This document shows positions 26,719 through 35,240 of a stretch of DNA of 64,000 nucleotides, piece by piece. The translations under genes and the position numbers were made by a program. The notes beneath the pieces are model-generated. The model was given only the letters and a program-made list of their open reading frames with translations, searched no databases and was not told where the DNA came from. Origin of the DNA: Verrucomicrobiaceae bacterium (GTDB lineage: Bacteria; Verrucomicrobiota; Verrucomicrobiia; Verrucomicrobiales; Verrucomicrobiaceae); assembly GCA_016713245.1 (NCBI GenBank), contig JADJPM010000004.1, positions 620,001-684,000 of the forward strand. Reading direction: 5' to 3'. How positions within the stretch are numbered: the stretch's first letter is position 1; every line of letters begins with the position of its first letter.

Positions 26719-26804
26719 GAAGTGTGGGCATTTATCGCCGCCGCGAAGTCACACGAAAGTAAGTTTTTGGTATGAACGGCATTCTCTCAGATGAGAAAAC
26801 CGCC

Positions 26805-27983
26805 TCACTTCACACCTACGCAAACCATGTCGCCTGCCGCATTGCGGGCATAAATCCGTCCATTCGCCAAAACGGGCACAGACCAGCAGCGACCCGTCAA
26901 AACGCTCGTGCGGGAGATCGGCTCAAACTTCGCCGGATCGGCCTTCGCGATGATCAGCTCGCCTTTGGCGCTCAAAACGATCAATTTGCCATCCGCCGCC
27001 ATCAGCGAGCAGAAGCCCACATCCGCCGCATTCCACTTTTCCGTGCCCGTGGCGAAGTCGATGCACTTGAACGTGTTCGGTTTGTCGTAGTCGCCGTCGC
27101 TGCCGTAAAGATGACCGTCGATGAGCACGCAGGAGTTGAACTGGTTCTTCATCACACGGCTGCGCCAGACCTCGGAAGGCTCTGCGGAGGCCAGATCGAG
27201 CACTGCGCAGCCTTTGTTGTAGCCGGACGAGATGAAGAGCTTCGTGCCGCTGAGGATGGGATCGGCTGCGTTCACGCCGTAGCTCGTGTTCCAGGTGTGC
27301 TCCCACAAAACCGTGCCGTTGGAGGGATCGACCCCTTTGTAGGCCCGGCGAGTGCTCAGCACGACCTGCTCCTTGCCATTTACCTTGATCATCTGCGGCG
27401 TCGAATAGCCCGCCGTGTCCGCCTCCGACTTCCACACCAGCTTGCCAGTCGCCTTTTCAAACGCCGCGCCGTTCTGGCCGATGTTCAGGATCAAATTCGC
27501 GCCATGAATCAGCACCGAACCCGAGAAGCCCCACTCCGGAATCTCCGCGCCCGTTTCTTCGAGAAAGTTCTTCTGCCAAAGCACCTTGCCCGTCGCCGCT
27601 TCGAAGCAGATCAAATCACCCCAGCGGCTCAAATGCCATGCCTTGCTACCTTCGATCACCGGTCCGGCCGAAGTGCCGCCTTCATAATATTTGTCACCCA
27701 GATCGGCCTTGTAGCTGTGTTTCCACACCGGCTTACCGCTCGCCGCATCAAAGCAAAACACCGTGTCTTGGCCATCCGCATGCCCGGAGGTGAAAACCCG
27801 CCCATCCGCCACCGTGAACGACGCAAAGCCGATGCCGATTTGCGCCTTCCAAAGCGGCTTCACCTCTGTCCCGGCCAGTTTTTCCGACGAGATGCCGTTC
27901 TGATCCGGCCCACGCCACACCGGCCAGTCAGCCGCGGGGAGAGAAGAGGCAAAAACAGCGAGAAAGAGAAGGGGGCATTTCAT
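26805..27983 (-). CDS. Secreted PQQ-type beta-propeller protein
   Basis: 392 residues from ATG 27983 (MKCPLLFLAVFASSLPAADW, signal peptide); an ATG at 28049 is possible but would overlap the divergent gene. Repeating blades are visible: VFCFDAASGKPVWKHSY, LICFEAATGKVLWQKNF, AAFEKATGKLVWKSEAD, KGVDPSNGTVLWEHTW, FKCIDFATGTEKW. They carry the W-docking pattern of PQQ-like repeats, as in BamB and quinoprotein dehydrogenases. The start ADWPVWRGPDQNGISSE is typical of a large planctomycete/verrucomicrobial family. No PQQ-binding residues can be asserted. It is divergent from the SLH-bearing oxidoreductase across 95 bp. Confidence 0.88.
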   Translation of the reverse strand: MKCPLLFLAVFASSLPAADWPVWRGPDQNGISSEKLAGTEVKPLWKAQIGIGFASFTVADGRVFTSGHADGQDTVFCFDAASGKPVWKHSYKADLGDKYYEGGTSAGPVIEGSKAWHLSRWGDLICFEAATGKVLWQKNFLEETGAEIPEWGFSGSVLIHGANLILNIGQNGAAFEKATGKLVWKSEADTAGYSTPQMIKVNGKEQVVLSTRRAYKGVDPSNGTVLWEHTWNTSYGVNAADPILSGTKLFISSGYNKGCAVLDLASAEPSEVWRSRVMKNQFNSCVLIDGHLYGSDGDYDKPNTFKCIDFATGTEKWNAADVGFCSLMAADGKLIVLSAKGELIIAKADPAKFEPISRTSVLTGRCWSVPVLANGRIYARNAAGDMVCVGVK

Positions 27984-28078
27984 GACGCCGCCCATTGGAG
28001 CGCGAATGAACCGCTCTTCAATCAGGGAAACGAGGTTCCTTGATTGCATTCGCCATGCTGGGCCGTTTTGCCTGCCTC

Positions 28079-30298
28079 ATGCGCCGCTTTTTTGCTCTTT
28101 TGCTTTTCCCATCGCTTCTCGCCGCCGAGGTCATCGAGACCGACCTGCTGATCGTCGGCGGCAATGAATCGGCCTGCGCCGCCGCCATCCAAGCGGCGAG
28201 GCTCGGGGTGAAGCGCATCGTGCTCGTGAATGACATCGAGTGGCTCGGCGGTCAATTCAGCGCCGAGGGCGTGGGCTGCCTGGATGAATGGATCGTGGTG
28301 AACGGCAAGCGCACGCACTTCCCCCGCAGCGGCCTGTTTCTCGAAATGATCCAGCGCATCCGTGCCCACAACTCCGCCACCTATGGGAAGGCATGTCCCG
28401 GCAATGCCTTTTGCGGCACCGAGACCATCGAGCCAAAAGCCGCCGCCGAAATCTTCGAGCAATGGCTCGGTCAATATGCCGGGCAGGTGCGTCTCGTGCG
28501 CGGTTGGGAGCCATCGAAGGTCACGGTCTTGGATGGTGCCGTCACCGGCGTCGAATTCCATCGGACCGATCCGTCCGATCCTTCTAATCTCACCGTGAAT
28601 GCCACGCTCACCCTCGATTCCTCGGATTGGGGCGATGTGATCTGCCTCAGCGGGGCGAAATACGGCGCGGGACCCGATTTAAAGTCCCGCTTCGGCGAGG
28701 ATAGCGCTCCGGCGGCCTTCGATGACGCGGGAGAGCAGGAGATGAACCCCATCTCTTACTGCGTCGTGCTTCGCGAGACGCTCGGGAAAGATGCCACCGT
28801 GCCGCGACCCGCCAGCTACCATCCGCTTTCCTTCCAGTCACTCGACAAGCTGGCTCCGTGGGTGGACAGCGACATGAGCGCGGGCATTTACTCGCCCAGT
28901 GGAAACAGCCCCTACACGCACCGCCGCCTCGTGGATCGCTGGCACAATGGCTTCGCGCCCGGCACCGAGGCCACCTTCATCAACTACCCCGTGCAGGACT
29001 ATCCACTCTGCCACCTTCCCCAGCGTGTCCTCGACGCTTTGGAGAAGTCTGAACCCGGTGCCTCGAAGAAAAACATCGTCCACCTCACGCCCGCGCAGCG
29101 CCGCCTCATCTTCAACGATGCCAAGCAGCATGCGCTCGGTGTTTTACATCATCTTCAAACGGCGGTGCATGACCGCGTGGGCGACTTCCCGCAATCCTTC
29201 CGCTACCTGAAGCTCACCGATGAATTCGGCACCGCCGATCATCTCCCGCCCAAACCTTACATTCGTGAGGGCTTGCGACTCGAAGCTCTCCGCATGCTCA
29301 GCGAGCAGGACATCCGCGCCACCACTCGCGAGCCGAAGTGGGCCAAAGTGATGCTCTCCGACGCCGCCTTTGCGTTTCAGTTCAACATCGACTTCCATCC
29401 CACTCGGCGAAAATACCTCACCGAGGATCGAAACGGCCCCTGGCAGTTCATCCACACGAAAGACCGTGGCTGGCACACCGATACGGACCGCGCCACTTTT
29501 CCTCTCCGCGGCCTCGTTCCCGTCGAGATGGATGCTCTGCTCGGCTGCGGCAAAAACATCGGCGTCAGCAGCGTCGTGCAATCTGCCTTGCGTCTCCATG
29601 GGCAGATGATGCACGTCGGTCAGAGCGTGGCCACTCTCGCCGCGATGAGCTTGAGTGAGAAAAACCAGCCGCGAAATCTTGTCGCAAGCCTCAAGCATGT
29701 CCGAAACCTTCAACACACACTCGTCATCGGTCGTGGAGGCCCTGGTATGTTGCTGTGGCCATGGCAGGACCTCGTGCCCGATGACCTCCATTTTGAGGCG
29801 GTGAATATGCTTTCCGTTCGCGGCATCTGGCAGCCGCATCCTGAGGAGGTTCACTTCCATCCCTCGAAACCACTCATCCGCCGCGAACTCGCTCGTCTCG
29901 TCGCCCGCACCTGCCGCAGCCTTCCTCAGGCCCCAGACTGGCCCAAAACCATGTCGCCGCTCTATCGTGATGTGCCCGCCGATGATCCAGATCGTGCCTT
30001 CATCGAGGCCATGGTGAGCTGGGGAGACTTTGCCCCGCTTGCAGAGACTTTCTCACCCGATCAACCTGCCTCGTGGGCCACGCTGCACGCCTGGCTGAAG
30101 CGCCTTCACCTCCCCGTCACCGAGGGTCTCGTCGATGGAACCGACCACAGCCTCAAGCGTGCCGACTACCCACTCACCCGTGCCGAGGCCGCGATGCATC
30201 TCTGGCGTGTTTTGCGCCTCTTGGGTGAAGCCCACTCCGATCTCGCCACGCTCGACGTGAATGCCAACAACGTTCCCGATCATCTGGAGCCGAAGTAG
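28079..30298 (+). CDS. FAD-dependent oxidoreductase with C-terminal SLH-like motifs
   Basis: 739 residues from ATG 28079, which begins a signal peptide (MRRFFALLLFPSLLAAEV); upstream starts at 28040 and 28055 are possible but spoil it. FAD_oxidored-type Rossmann motif IETDLLIVGGNESACAAAIQ (third Gly replaced: GGNESA), then LVNDIEWLGGQFSAEGVG, and the distal FAD contact RGLVPVEMDALLGCGKNIGV. Residues about 590-730 carry three SLH-like units: FHPSKPLIRRELARLVAR; LYRDVPADDP ... FSPDQPASWATLHAWLKRL; and LKRADYPLTRAEAAMHLWRV. SLH motifs bind cell-wall polymers, so the enzyme is probably surface-bound. Substrate unknown. Confidence 0.85.
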   Translation: MRRFFALLLFPSLLAAEVIETDLLIVGGNESACAAAIQAARLGVKRIVLVNDIEWLGGQFSAEGVGCLDEWIVVNGKRTHFPRSGLFLEMIQRIRAHNSATYGKACPGNAFCGTETIEPKAAAEIFEQWLGQYAGQVRLVRGWEPSKVTVLDGAVTGVEFHRTDPSDPSNLTVNATLTLDSSDWGDVICLSGAKYGAGPDLKSRFGEDSAPAAFDDAGEQEMNPISYCVVLRETLGKDATVPRPASYHPLSFQSLDKLAPWVDSDMSAGIYSPSGNSPYTHRRLVDRWHNGFAPGTEATFINYPVQDYPLCHLPQRVLDALEKSEPGASKKNIVHLTPAQRRLIFNDAKQHALGVLHHLQTAVHDRVGDFPQSFRYLKLTDEFGTADHLPPKPYIREGLRLEALRMLSEQDIRATTREPKWAKVMLSDAAFAFQFNIDFHPTRRKYLTEDRNGPWQFIHTKDRGWHTDTDRATFPLRGLVPVEMDALLGCGKNIGVSSVVQSALRLHGQMMHVGQSVATLAAMSLSEKNQPRNLVASLKHVRNLQHTLVIGRGGPGMLLWPWQDLVPDDLHFEAVNMLSVRGIWQPHPEEVHFHPSKPLIRRELARLVARTCRSLPQAPDWPKTMSPLYRDVPADDPDRAFIEAMVSWGDFAPLAETFSPDQPASWATLHAWLKRLHLPVTEGLVDGTDHSLKRADYPLTRAEAAMHLWRVLRLLGEAHSDLATLDVNANNVPDHLEPK

Positions 30299-30352
30299 TC
30301 GCATTTCGCACACACTTTGTCGTGGCATGAAATCGAACGTGTTCGTTATGCT
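30299..30352 (+). promoter_or_regulatory. Upstream element shared with the epimerase gene at 44239
   Basis: CGCACACACTTTGTCGTGG ends at 30325; after 15 nt comes GTTCGTTATGCT (30341-30352), 8 nt before the ATG at 30361. The same two blocks with the same 15-nt gap lie before the gene at 44239, while the gap sequences differ. This looks like a common promoter or activator site. The second block is so close to the ATG that a leaderless or very short-leader transcript is possible. Confidence 0.65.
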
Positions 30353-30360
30353 TGGCCACC

Positions 30361-31656
30361 ATGAAAACCATCCAAACCGATGTTCTTGTCTGTGGCGGCG
30401 GCTGTGCGGGCATTGCTGCGGCGCTCTCTTCAGCTCGAAATGGGGCTCAGACGTTGCTCATTGAACGGGCAGGCTTCTCCGGCGGCATCATCACGACGGT
30501 GGGGCTGCCTTACTTTGATGGATTGATCGACAAGCCGAGCGGGCGCTTTGTCGTGAAAGGCATCGCGCTGGAGCTGCTGCAGCGGCTGGGCATTGCAAAG
30601 CCGGGGGCGAAGTCGATCGACGATCTGCCGCCGGAATTGGTGACGAAGTATTGGGGTAGCATGTGGATTCCGAATGTGGAGCACTTCAAGGTGCTGACGG
30701 ATGAACTGATCCTCCAGCACTCGGAGAAACTTAAAGTGCTCTACCACAGCGTCGCGTGCGATGTGGAAGTGAAGGAAGGTCGCGTGGCGGCGGTGATCAT
30801 CGCCAACAAGGACGGACTCACGCGGGTGGAGGCGAAACAGGTCATCGACTGCACCGGCGATGGCGACATCGCGCACTGGGCCGGTTGCCCGACAATCTCG
30901 TCGAAGCCGCTCATGCCGCTGACGATGCATTTCCGCATCGGAAACGTCGTGCCGACGCCGGAGACCAGGCCTGCGGCGAAGAAGGCACTCATCGAGGCCC
31001 ACAAAGAAGGCCGTCTCGTGAACTTCTACGGCCCCGGACTGATTTTCGCCTTCGCGAAGGACGAATGCTACGTCCACGCCACTCGCGTCCCGGCGGATGC
31101 GACGAACGCCGCCGACTTCACCCGCGCGGAGATCCAGGGCCGCAAGGACGCGTGGACCATCGTCAACGAATGGAAGGCGAAGGTGCCCGGCTTTGAAAAC
31201 AGCTACTACATCATGAGCGGCCCGTTCATCGGCGTGCGCGACACACGTCGCATCGTGGGGCTGAACGTGCTCACGCTCGAAGACCTGCAAAAGACCACGC
31301 GACACGACGACGCCGTCGCCACGGGATGCTGGTTCCTCGACATCCATCCGCCGGAAGTCTCCGTCGATAAGCCCTTCACCGGCTCCGGCTTCCAACCGAA
31401 GCCCTACGACATCTCGTATCGCACGCTCGTGCCTCAAAAAGTGAGCAACTTGCTCGTCGCTGGCCGCTGCCACAGCGCCAGCAGCGAAGCCAGCGCCTCC
31501 AGCCGCGTCACCGCCACCGCCATGGCGCTTGGCGAAGCCGCCGGAACCGCCGCCGCGCTCGCGATGAAGTCGAAGAGCGAAGTCGGCACGCTGGATGGCG
31601 TGAAAGTGCGGGAAACGCTCGCAAATCAAAATGGAGGGCCCTTTTCCGAAGCTTGA
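30361..31656 (+). CDS. FAD-dependent oxidoreductase (FAD_oxidored family)
   Basis: 431 residues from ATG 30361. The dinucleotide motif is complete: TDVLVCGGGCAGIAAALSSARNG (GxGxxG as CGGGCAGIAA), then LLIERAGFSGGIITTVGLPY. Further hallmarks are VIDCTGDGDIAHWAGCP and, near the C-terminus, NLLVAGRCHSASSEASASSR, as in other FAD_oxidored (PF12831) proteins. No signal peptide, so cytoplasmic. Members oxidise unknown small molecules and are frequent in sugar loci of this phylum. First gene of a tight operon: the small exported ORF starts 1 nt after the stop and the SDR follows. An ATG three codons earlier is possible, but 30361 fits the conserved upstream element. Confidence 0.88.
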   Translation: MKTIQTDVLVCGGGCAGIAAALSSARNGAQTLLIERAGFSGGIITTVGLPYFDGLIDKPSGRFVVKGIALELLQRLGIAKPGAKSIDDLPPELVTKYWGSMWIPNVEHFKVLTDELILQHSEKLKVLYHSVACDVEVKEGRVAAVIIANKDGLTRVEAKQVIDCTGDGDIAHWAGCPTISSKPLMPLTMHFRIGNVVPTPETRPAAKKALIEAHKEGRLVNFYGPGLIFAFAKDECYVHATRVPADATNAADFTRAEIQGRKDAWTIVNEWKAKVPGFENSYYIMSGPFIGVRDTRRIVGLNVLTLEDLQKTTRHDDAVATGCWFLDIHPPEVSVDKPFTGSGFQPKPYDISYRTLVPQKVSNLLVAGRCHSASSEASASSRVTATAMALGEAAGTAAALAMKSKSEVGTLDGVKVRETLANQNGGPFSEA

Positions 31657-31657
31657 T

Positions 31658-31846
31658 ATGAAAACTGAAATCGAATCCCTGATGCTCAATCGGCGCTCGG
31701 CCGGGCAAGTCGTGCTCGGCACCATCGCCAGCCTGGCCTTGCCGGCGCTTTCGACCGGTGAAGAAGCAAAAGCAGTCGAAGAAGTCTGCTTTCTGCCTGA
31801 GAATGATTATCCCTATTTTGGCTACGAACCCGAATCACACTCTTAA
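31658..31846 (+). CDS. Small protein with a Tat-like signal
   Basis: 62 residues, start 1 nt after the FAD oxidoreductase stop and stop 1 nt before the SDR start, so its place in the operon is firm. The N-terminal half, MLNRRSAGQVVLGTIASLAL with PAL after it, has a twin-Arg followed by a hydrophobic stretch, as in Tat signals. The second half is short and acidic/aromatic (CFLPENDYPYFGYEPESHS). It could be a real small exported peptide, or the 5' remnant of a longer Tat-exported subunit. Not recognised as a known family. Confidence 0.6.
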   Translation: MKTEIESLMLNRRSAGQVVLGTIASLALPALSTGEEAKAVEEVCFLPENDYPYFGYEPESHS

Positions 31847-31847
31847 C

Positions 31848-32648
31848 ATGCGACTCGAAAACAAAGTCATCCTCATCACCGGCAGCGTCACCGGCATCGG
31901 CAAGGCCATCGCAAAGCGTTGCGTCGCCGAGGGCGCACGCGTGCTCATCCACGGCCTGGAGGCCGATTTGGGCCAGGAAACGCTCGCGGAACTCGGCGCG
32001 GACAAGGCAGTGCTCGTGCTCAAAGACCTCGCGGAGGAGGATGCGCCGCAATTGCTCGTCGAGAAAGCCGTGAGCGCTTTTGGCAAACTCGACGCCGTGG
32101 TGAACAACGCCGCGCAGGTCGGCCTCGGCAACATTCACGACACCGATGCCAAATGGTTCCGCCGCATGCTCGAAATCAACTGCGTGGTGCCTTACCTCCT
32201 CATCCGCGCCGCCTTGCCGCATCTGCGTGAAGCACGCGGCAGCGTCATCAACATCGGCAGCGTGAACGCCTGGAGCGGCGAGCCCAATTTGATGCCCTAC
32301 AGCGTCTCCAAAGGTGCTCTCATGACCCTCACACGCAATCTAGGCGACACGCTCATGCGCGAGGACGGCGTCCGCGTGAATCAAATCAACCCCGGCTGGG
32401 TGCTCACGGAGAACGAAGCCAAACGCAAACGCTCCCACGGCCTCAAAGACGACTGGTATGCCGATCTGCCGAAGGTCTATGCCCCCGCCGGCCGAATCCT
32501 CTGGCCCGACGAAATCGCCGCCTGCGCCGCCTGGCTCCTCGCCGACGAATGCGGCCCCATCAGCGGCCAGGTCTTTGATTTGGAGCAGCACCCCTTCATC
32601 GGCCGCAATCCGCCGAAGGATGCGAGCACGATTCCGACGAAGCCTTGA
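31848..32648 (+). CDS. Short-chain dehydrogenase/reductase (classical SDR)
   Basis: 266 residues from ATG 31848. Cofactor motif TGSVTGIG (TGxxxGxG) at residues 11-18, NNAA in the middle, catalytic Ser in INIGSVNAWSG, and YSVSK (YxxxK) with the Tyr/Lys pair. The length is typical. NAD(P)-dependent oxidation or reduction of a hydroxyl/keto compound is expected; the substrate is not predictable. It follows the small Tat-like ORF and the FAD oxidoreductase with almost no spacing, so the three probably act on one pathway. The C-terminal GRNPPKDASTIPTKP extension is short and Pro-rich. Confidence 0.92.
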   Translation: MRLENKVILITGSVTGIGKAIAKRCVAEGARVLIHGLEADLGQETLAELGADKAVLVLKDLAEEDAPQLLVEKAVSAFGKLDAVVNNAAQVGLGNIHDTDAKWFRRMLEINCVVPYLLIRAALPHLREARGSVINIGSVNAWSGEPNLMPYSVSKGALMTLTRNLGDTLMREDGVRVNQINPGWVLTENEAKRKRSHGLKDDWYADLPKVYAPAGRILWPDEIAACAAWLLADECGPISGQVFDLEQHPFIGRNPPKDASTIPTKP

Positions 32649-32683
32649 TTTGACTTCAAGGGGCGAGTGCGGACTCTCGCGGC

Positions 32684-33214
32684 GTGGATGAACGCGCCCC
32701 CCATCCTGAAGCGGAGACGAACACCTCGGAATTGATTCCCGTGGTTTATGAGGAACTGCGCAAGATCGCACGCGGGCAGATGAGTCGCGAGAGCGGGCCG
32801 CAGACCTTGAGCGCGACGGCGCTGGTGCATGAGGCGTGGCTGCGGGTGGGCGGTGAGGTGCGCTGGCAGAGCCGGCGGCACTTTTTCGGCGCGGCGGCGG
32901 AGGCGATGCGGCGCATTTTGATTGAGCGGGCGCGTGCGAAGGCGCGCATGAAGCGTGGCGGTGCGTTTGAGCGTGTGGAACTGGAGGATTTGGAGATCGA
33001 GGCTCCGACCACAGGCGAGGATTTGATCGCGCTGGATGAGGCGCTGGCCAAATTCATGCGCGAGGACCCGGAGGCGGCGGAAATCGTGAGCTTGCGGTAT
33101 TTCGCCGGTTTGAAGTGGTCCGAAATCGCGGAGATGACGGGGATGAGCGAGCGCGAGCTGAACCGGCAGTGGGAGTATGCGCGGGCGTGGCTGCGCACGG
33201 AGATGAGCGCATGA
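32684..33214 (+). CDS. ECF-type sigma factor (PF07638-like), cassette A
   Basis: 176 residues, GTG start at 32684. Region 2: LIPVVYEELRKIARGQMSRE, then GPQTLSATALVHEAWLRV and RRHFFGAAAEAMRRILIERAR. Region 4 has LRYFAGLKWSEIAEMTGMSERELNR, the helix-turn-helix that reads the -35 element. Where ordinary ECF factors carry an acidic DxED-type stretch before LVQE, this protein has L-S-A-T (T45), as in the ECF43-like factors that a Ser/Thr kinase activates by phosphorylation (EcfP/PknT of Vibrio). The kinase gene lies 47 bp downstream and no anti-sigma factor is visible. It probably drives the motif at 33217-33248. Confidence 0.9.
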   Translation: MDERAPHPEAETNTSELIPVVYEELRKIARGQMSRESGPQTLSATALVHEAWLRVGGEVRWQSRRHFFGAAAEAMRRILIERARAKARMKRGGAFERVELEDLEIEAPTTGEDLIALDEALAKFMREDPEAAEIVSLRYFAGLKWSEIAEMTGMSERELNRQWEYARAWLRTEMSA

Positions 33215-33216
33215 TC

Positions 33217-33248
33217 TTTTTTGCCGGTTTCAGCTCCGCTTGTCGCAT
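33217..33248 (+). promoter_or_regulatory. Candidate ECF promoter A (before the kinase)
   Basis: TTTTTTGCCGG (33217-33227), 17 nt, then GCAT (33245-33248, in GTCGCAT); the ATG of the kinase is 14 nt on. The same boxes with the same spacing recur before 35241, 46004 and 53649. Confidence 0.7.
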
Positions 33249-33261
33249 GTAGCATGAAACC

Positions 33262-35163
33262 ATGACGCAAAGCAGCTTCGCCAAAGCCATCTTCCTCGCC
33301 GCGAGTGACATCGCGGACGCGGCGCAGCGGGCGAAATACCTCGAATCGGCCTGCGGAGGCGATTCGGGGCTGCGGGAACGTGTGGAGCAGCTTTTGCAGG
33401 CGAGCACTGAAACGGCAGATTTTTTGACCGAGACAGCGGAAGAGGTGAAAGTCGCCGTGGGAGAGCGAATCGGCTATTTTGGCGATTATGTGCTGCTGGA
33501 TGAGCTGGCGCGTGGAGCGAGCGGCGTGGTGTTTCGGGCGCGGCAGTCGTCTTTGGATCGTGTCGTCGCTTTGAAGATGCTGCGCGGTCATGGGCTGGTG
33601 GAGGGAGATGACGGGCTGCGGCGGTTCAAAGCGGAGGCGCAGGCGGCGGCGGGGCTGAAGCATGCGAATCTGGTGCCGATCTACGAGGTGGGTGAGTTTG
33701 AGGGCCAGGGTTACTACTCGATGCCGTTGATCGAGGGTGGGACGTTGATTTCGCGAGCGGCGGAGTTTCGCGAGCCGCGCAAAGCGGTGGCGCTGATCGT
33801 GAAGGTGGCGCGGGCGATCCACGCGGCGCATGAGCACGGGCTGCTGCATCGCGACATCAAGCCGGGGAACATCTTGATCGACGCGGAAGGCGAGCCGCAG
33901 GTGACGGATTTTGGCATCGCGAGGAAGATGGGGCTCGATTCCGATCTGACGGTGACGGGGCAGATCATGGGCACGCCGTATTACATGAGCCCGGAGCAGG
34001 CGAGGGGCGAAACGCAGTCACTGACGGCGGCGGCAGATGTGTATGGCATCGGCGCGGTGCTGTATGAGCTGGTGACGGGTGAAAAGCCGTTCAGCGGCGA
34101 CAGCTTGATCGAGGTGCTGAAAAAAGTGGTCGAGCAGCCGCCGAAGGCTCCGCTGGGCATCGAGCGTGATCTCAGCGTGATCGTGATGAAGTGCCTGGAG
34201 AAGGCTCCGAGCGCCCGCTATGCCACCGCAGCGGCCTTGGCGGATGATTTGGAAAAGTGGCTGCGTGGCGAGCCGATCACGGCACGTCCGGCGGGTCGCG
34301 TGGAGCGTGTGGTGAAGTGGGTGCGGCGCAGTCCGTATAAGGCGGCGTTGATTGTGGTGGCCGGTTTCTGTCTGCTGTCATGGGGTGTTTTTGCGATGCT
34401 GGTGTCCACAGATGCCTTTACACCGCCCCCGGTGATTTTTGACCTCAGGTCCGAGCAGGTGCCCATCAACGAAGGGGAGCCGTTCGATGTCATTCCGCAT
34501 GTGCAAATTGCCGCCGGGGAAGATTCCAAATCATGGACTCGGAGCGATTCGGCGTTGGTGGCGATTCCTTCGAGCACGGCCCGGTATCCGCTGACCTTGC
34601 CGATCACCTGCTGGGGTGACTATGATCTGGAGATTCGATTCCAGATTCATTCGAATGGCGAACGCCTGGAAGGCGGGCAGTGCCCCACCTTCATGACGCA
34701 GGTGGCCCGCAACCGGGTTCAGTTCGTCATGATGGTAAATCCGATCTGCCGGTGCGCTGAGTGTGTGGAAGGAGGAACCGCAGAGCCGGAGGTGCTGCCG
34801 ACGAATCAGCCGCATCCTTATGGGCCGGTCACAGGATTTAGTCAGCTAAACGGAAAGCTCCCGGCGTTCAATTCGGCGGCCGTTTACCGCCATACGCTCA
34901 CGGGCGACACCGATCATGTGATCAAGTTTCAGGTCCGCGTGCTCGGTGAGGAGGCAACCCTCAGAGTCGAAATGGACCATCAGCCGCTCACGAGCTGGTC
35001 CGGCCCCATCAGTCAGATTTCACCCGGTCCTGCTCTCCAGAAGAACCGCAAGTCGGCTTTTGGCATCATGCCATCAAGACTTCATCGAGTGACGTTTTCG
35101 AAGATCCTGCTGACACCGATCAAGGGCAATGCGTGGAGGCCAAAGAAGGCAGGGGAGAAGTAG
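33262..35163 (+). CDS. Transmembrane Ser/Thr protein kinase, cassette A
   Basis: 633 residues. Residues 1-65 form a helical extension (KYLESACGGDSGLRERVEQL) typical of kinases beside PF07638 sigma factors. The kinase domain is about 75-340: glycine loop ELARGASGVVFRAR, Lys105 in VVALKML, HRDIKPGN with Asp198, DFG with Asp216, and MSPEQARG. One membrane segment at about 355-380 (AALIVVAGFCLLSWGVFAML). The last 250 residues are outside the cytoplasm, with a small Cys cluster (CRCAEC) and a lectin/LamG-like end (FQVRVLGEEATLRVEMDHQP ... HRVTFSKILLTPI). This suggests sensing of an envelope ligand and phosphorylation of the adjacent sigma factor. Confidence 0.92.
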   Translation: MTQSSFAKAIFLAASDIADAAQRAKYLESACGGDSGLRERVEQLLQASTETADFLTETAEEVKVAVGERIGYFGDYVLLDELARGASGVVFRARQSSLDRVVALKMLRGHGLVEGDDGLRRFKAEAQAAAGLKHANLVPIYEVGEFEGQGYYSMPLIEGGTLISRAAEFREPRKAVALIVKVARAIHAAHEHGLLHRDIKPGNILIDAEGEPQVTDFGIARKMGLDSDLTVTGQIMGTPYYMSPEQARGETQSLTAAADVYGIGAVLYELVTGEKPFSGDSLIEVLKKVVEQPPKAPLGIERDLSVIVMKCLEKAPSARYATAAALADDLEKWLRGEPITARPAGRVERVVKWVRRSPYKAALIVVAGFCLLSWGVFAMLVSTDAFTPPPVIFDLRSEQVPINEGEPFDVIPHVQIAAGEDSKSWTRSDSALVAIPSSTARYPLTLPITCWGDYDLEIRFQIHSNGERLEGGQCPTFMTQVARNRVQFVMMVNPICRCAECVEGGTAEPEVLPTNQPHPYGPVTGFSQLNGKLPAFNSAAVYRHTLTGDTDHVIKFQVRVLGEEATLRVEMDHQPLTSWSGPISQISPGPALQKNRKSAFGIMPSRLHRVTFSKILLTPIKGNAWRPKKAGEK

Positions 35164-35182
35164 GCTGAAAAAGTTTTTCGCC

Positions 35183-35214
35183 TTTTTTGCCGGTTCTCCG
35201 CCGGAAAGTCGCAT
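35183..35214 (+). promoter_or_regulatory. Candidate ECF promoter B (before giant A)
   Basis: TTTTTTGCCGG (35183-35193), 17 nt, GCAT (35211-35214, again GTCGCAT). Between it and the ATG at 35241 lies a perfect palindrome, CATGAACC-CC-GGTTCATG (35221-35238). There is no recognisable Shine-Dalgarno sequence. The palindrome could be an operator or a leader hairpin. Confidence 0.7.
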
Positions 35215-35240
35215 GGGCCTCATGAACCCCGGTTCATGCC

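Noticed and set aside
30316..30352. Sigma-70 promoter from TTGTCG and TATGCT in the shared upstream element
   Set aside because: The spacing is 24 nt, too long for sigma-70, and the first block is conserved well beyond a hexamer. Kept as an undefined regulatory element.
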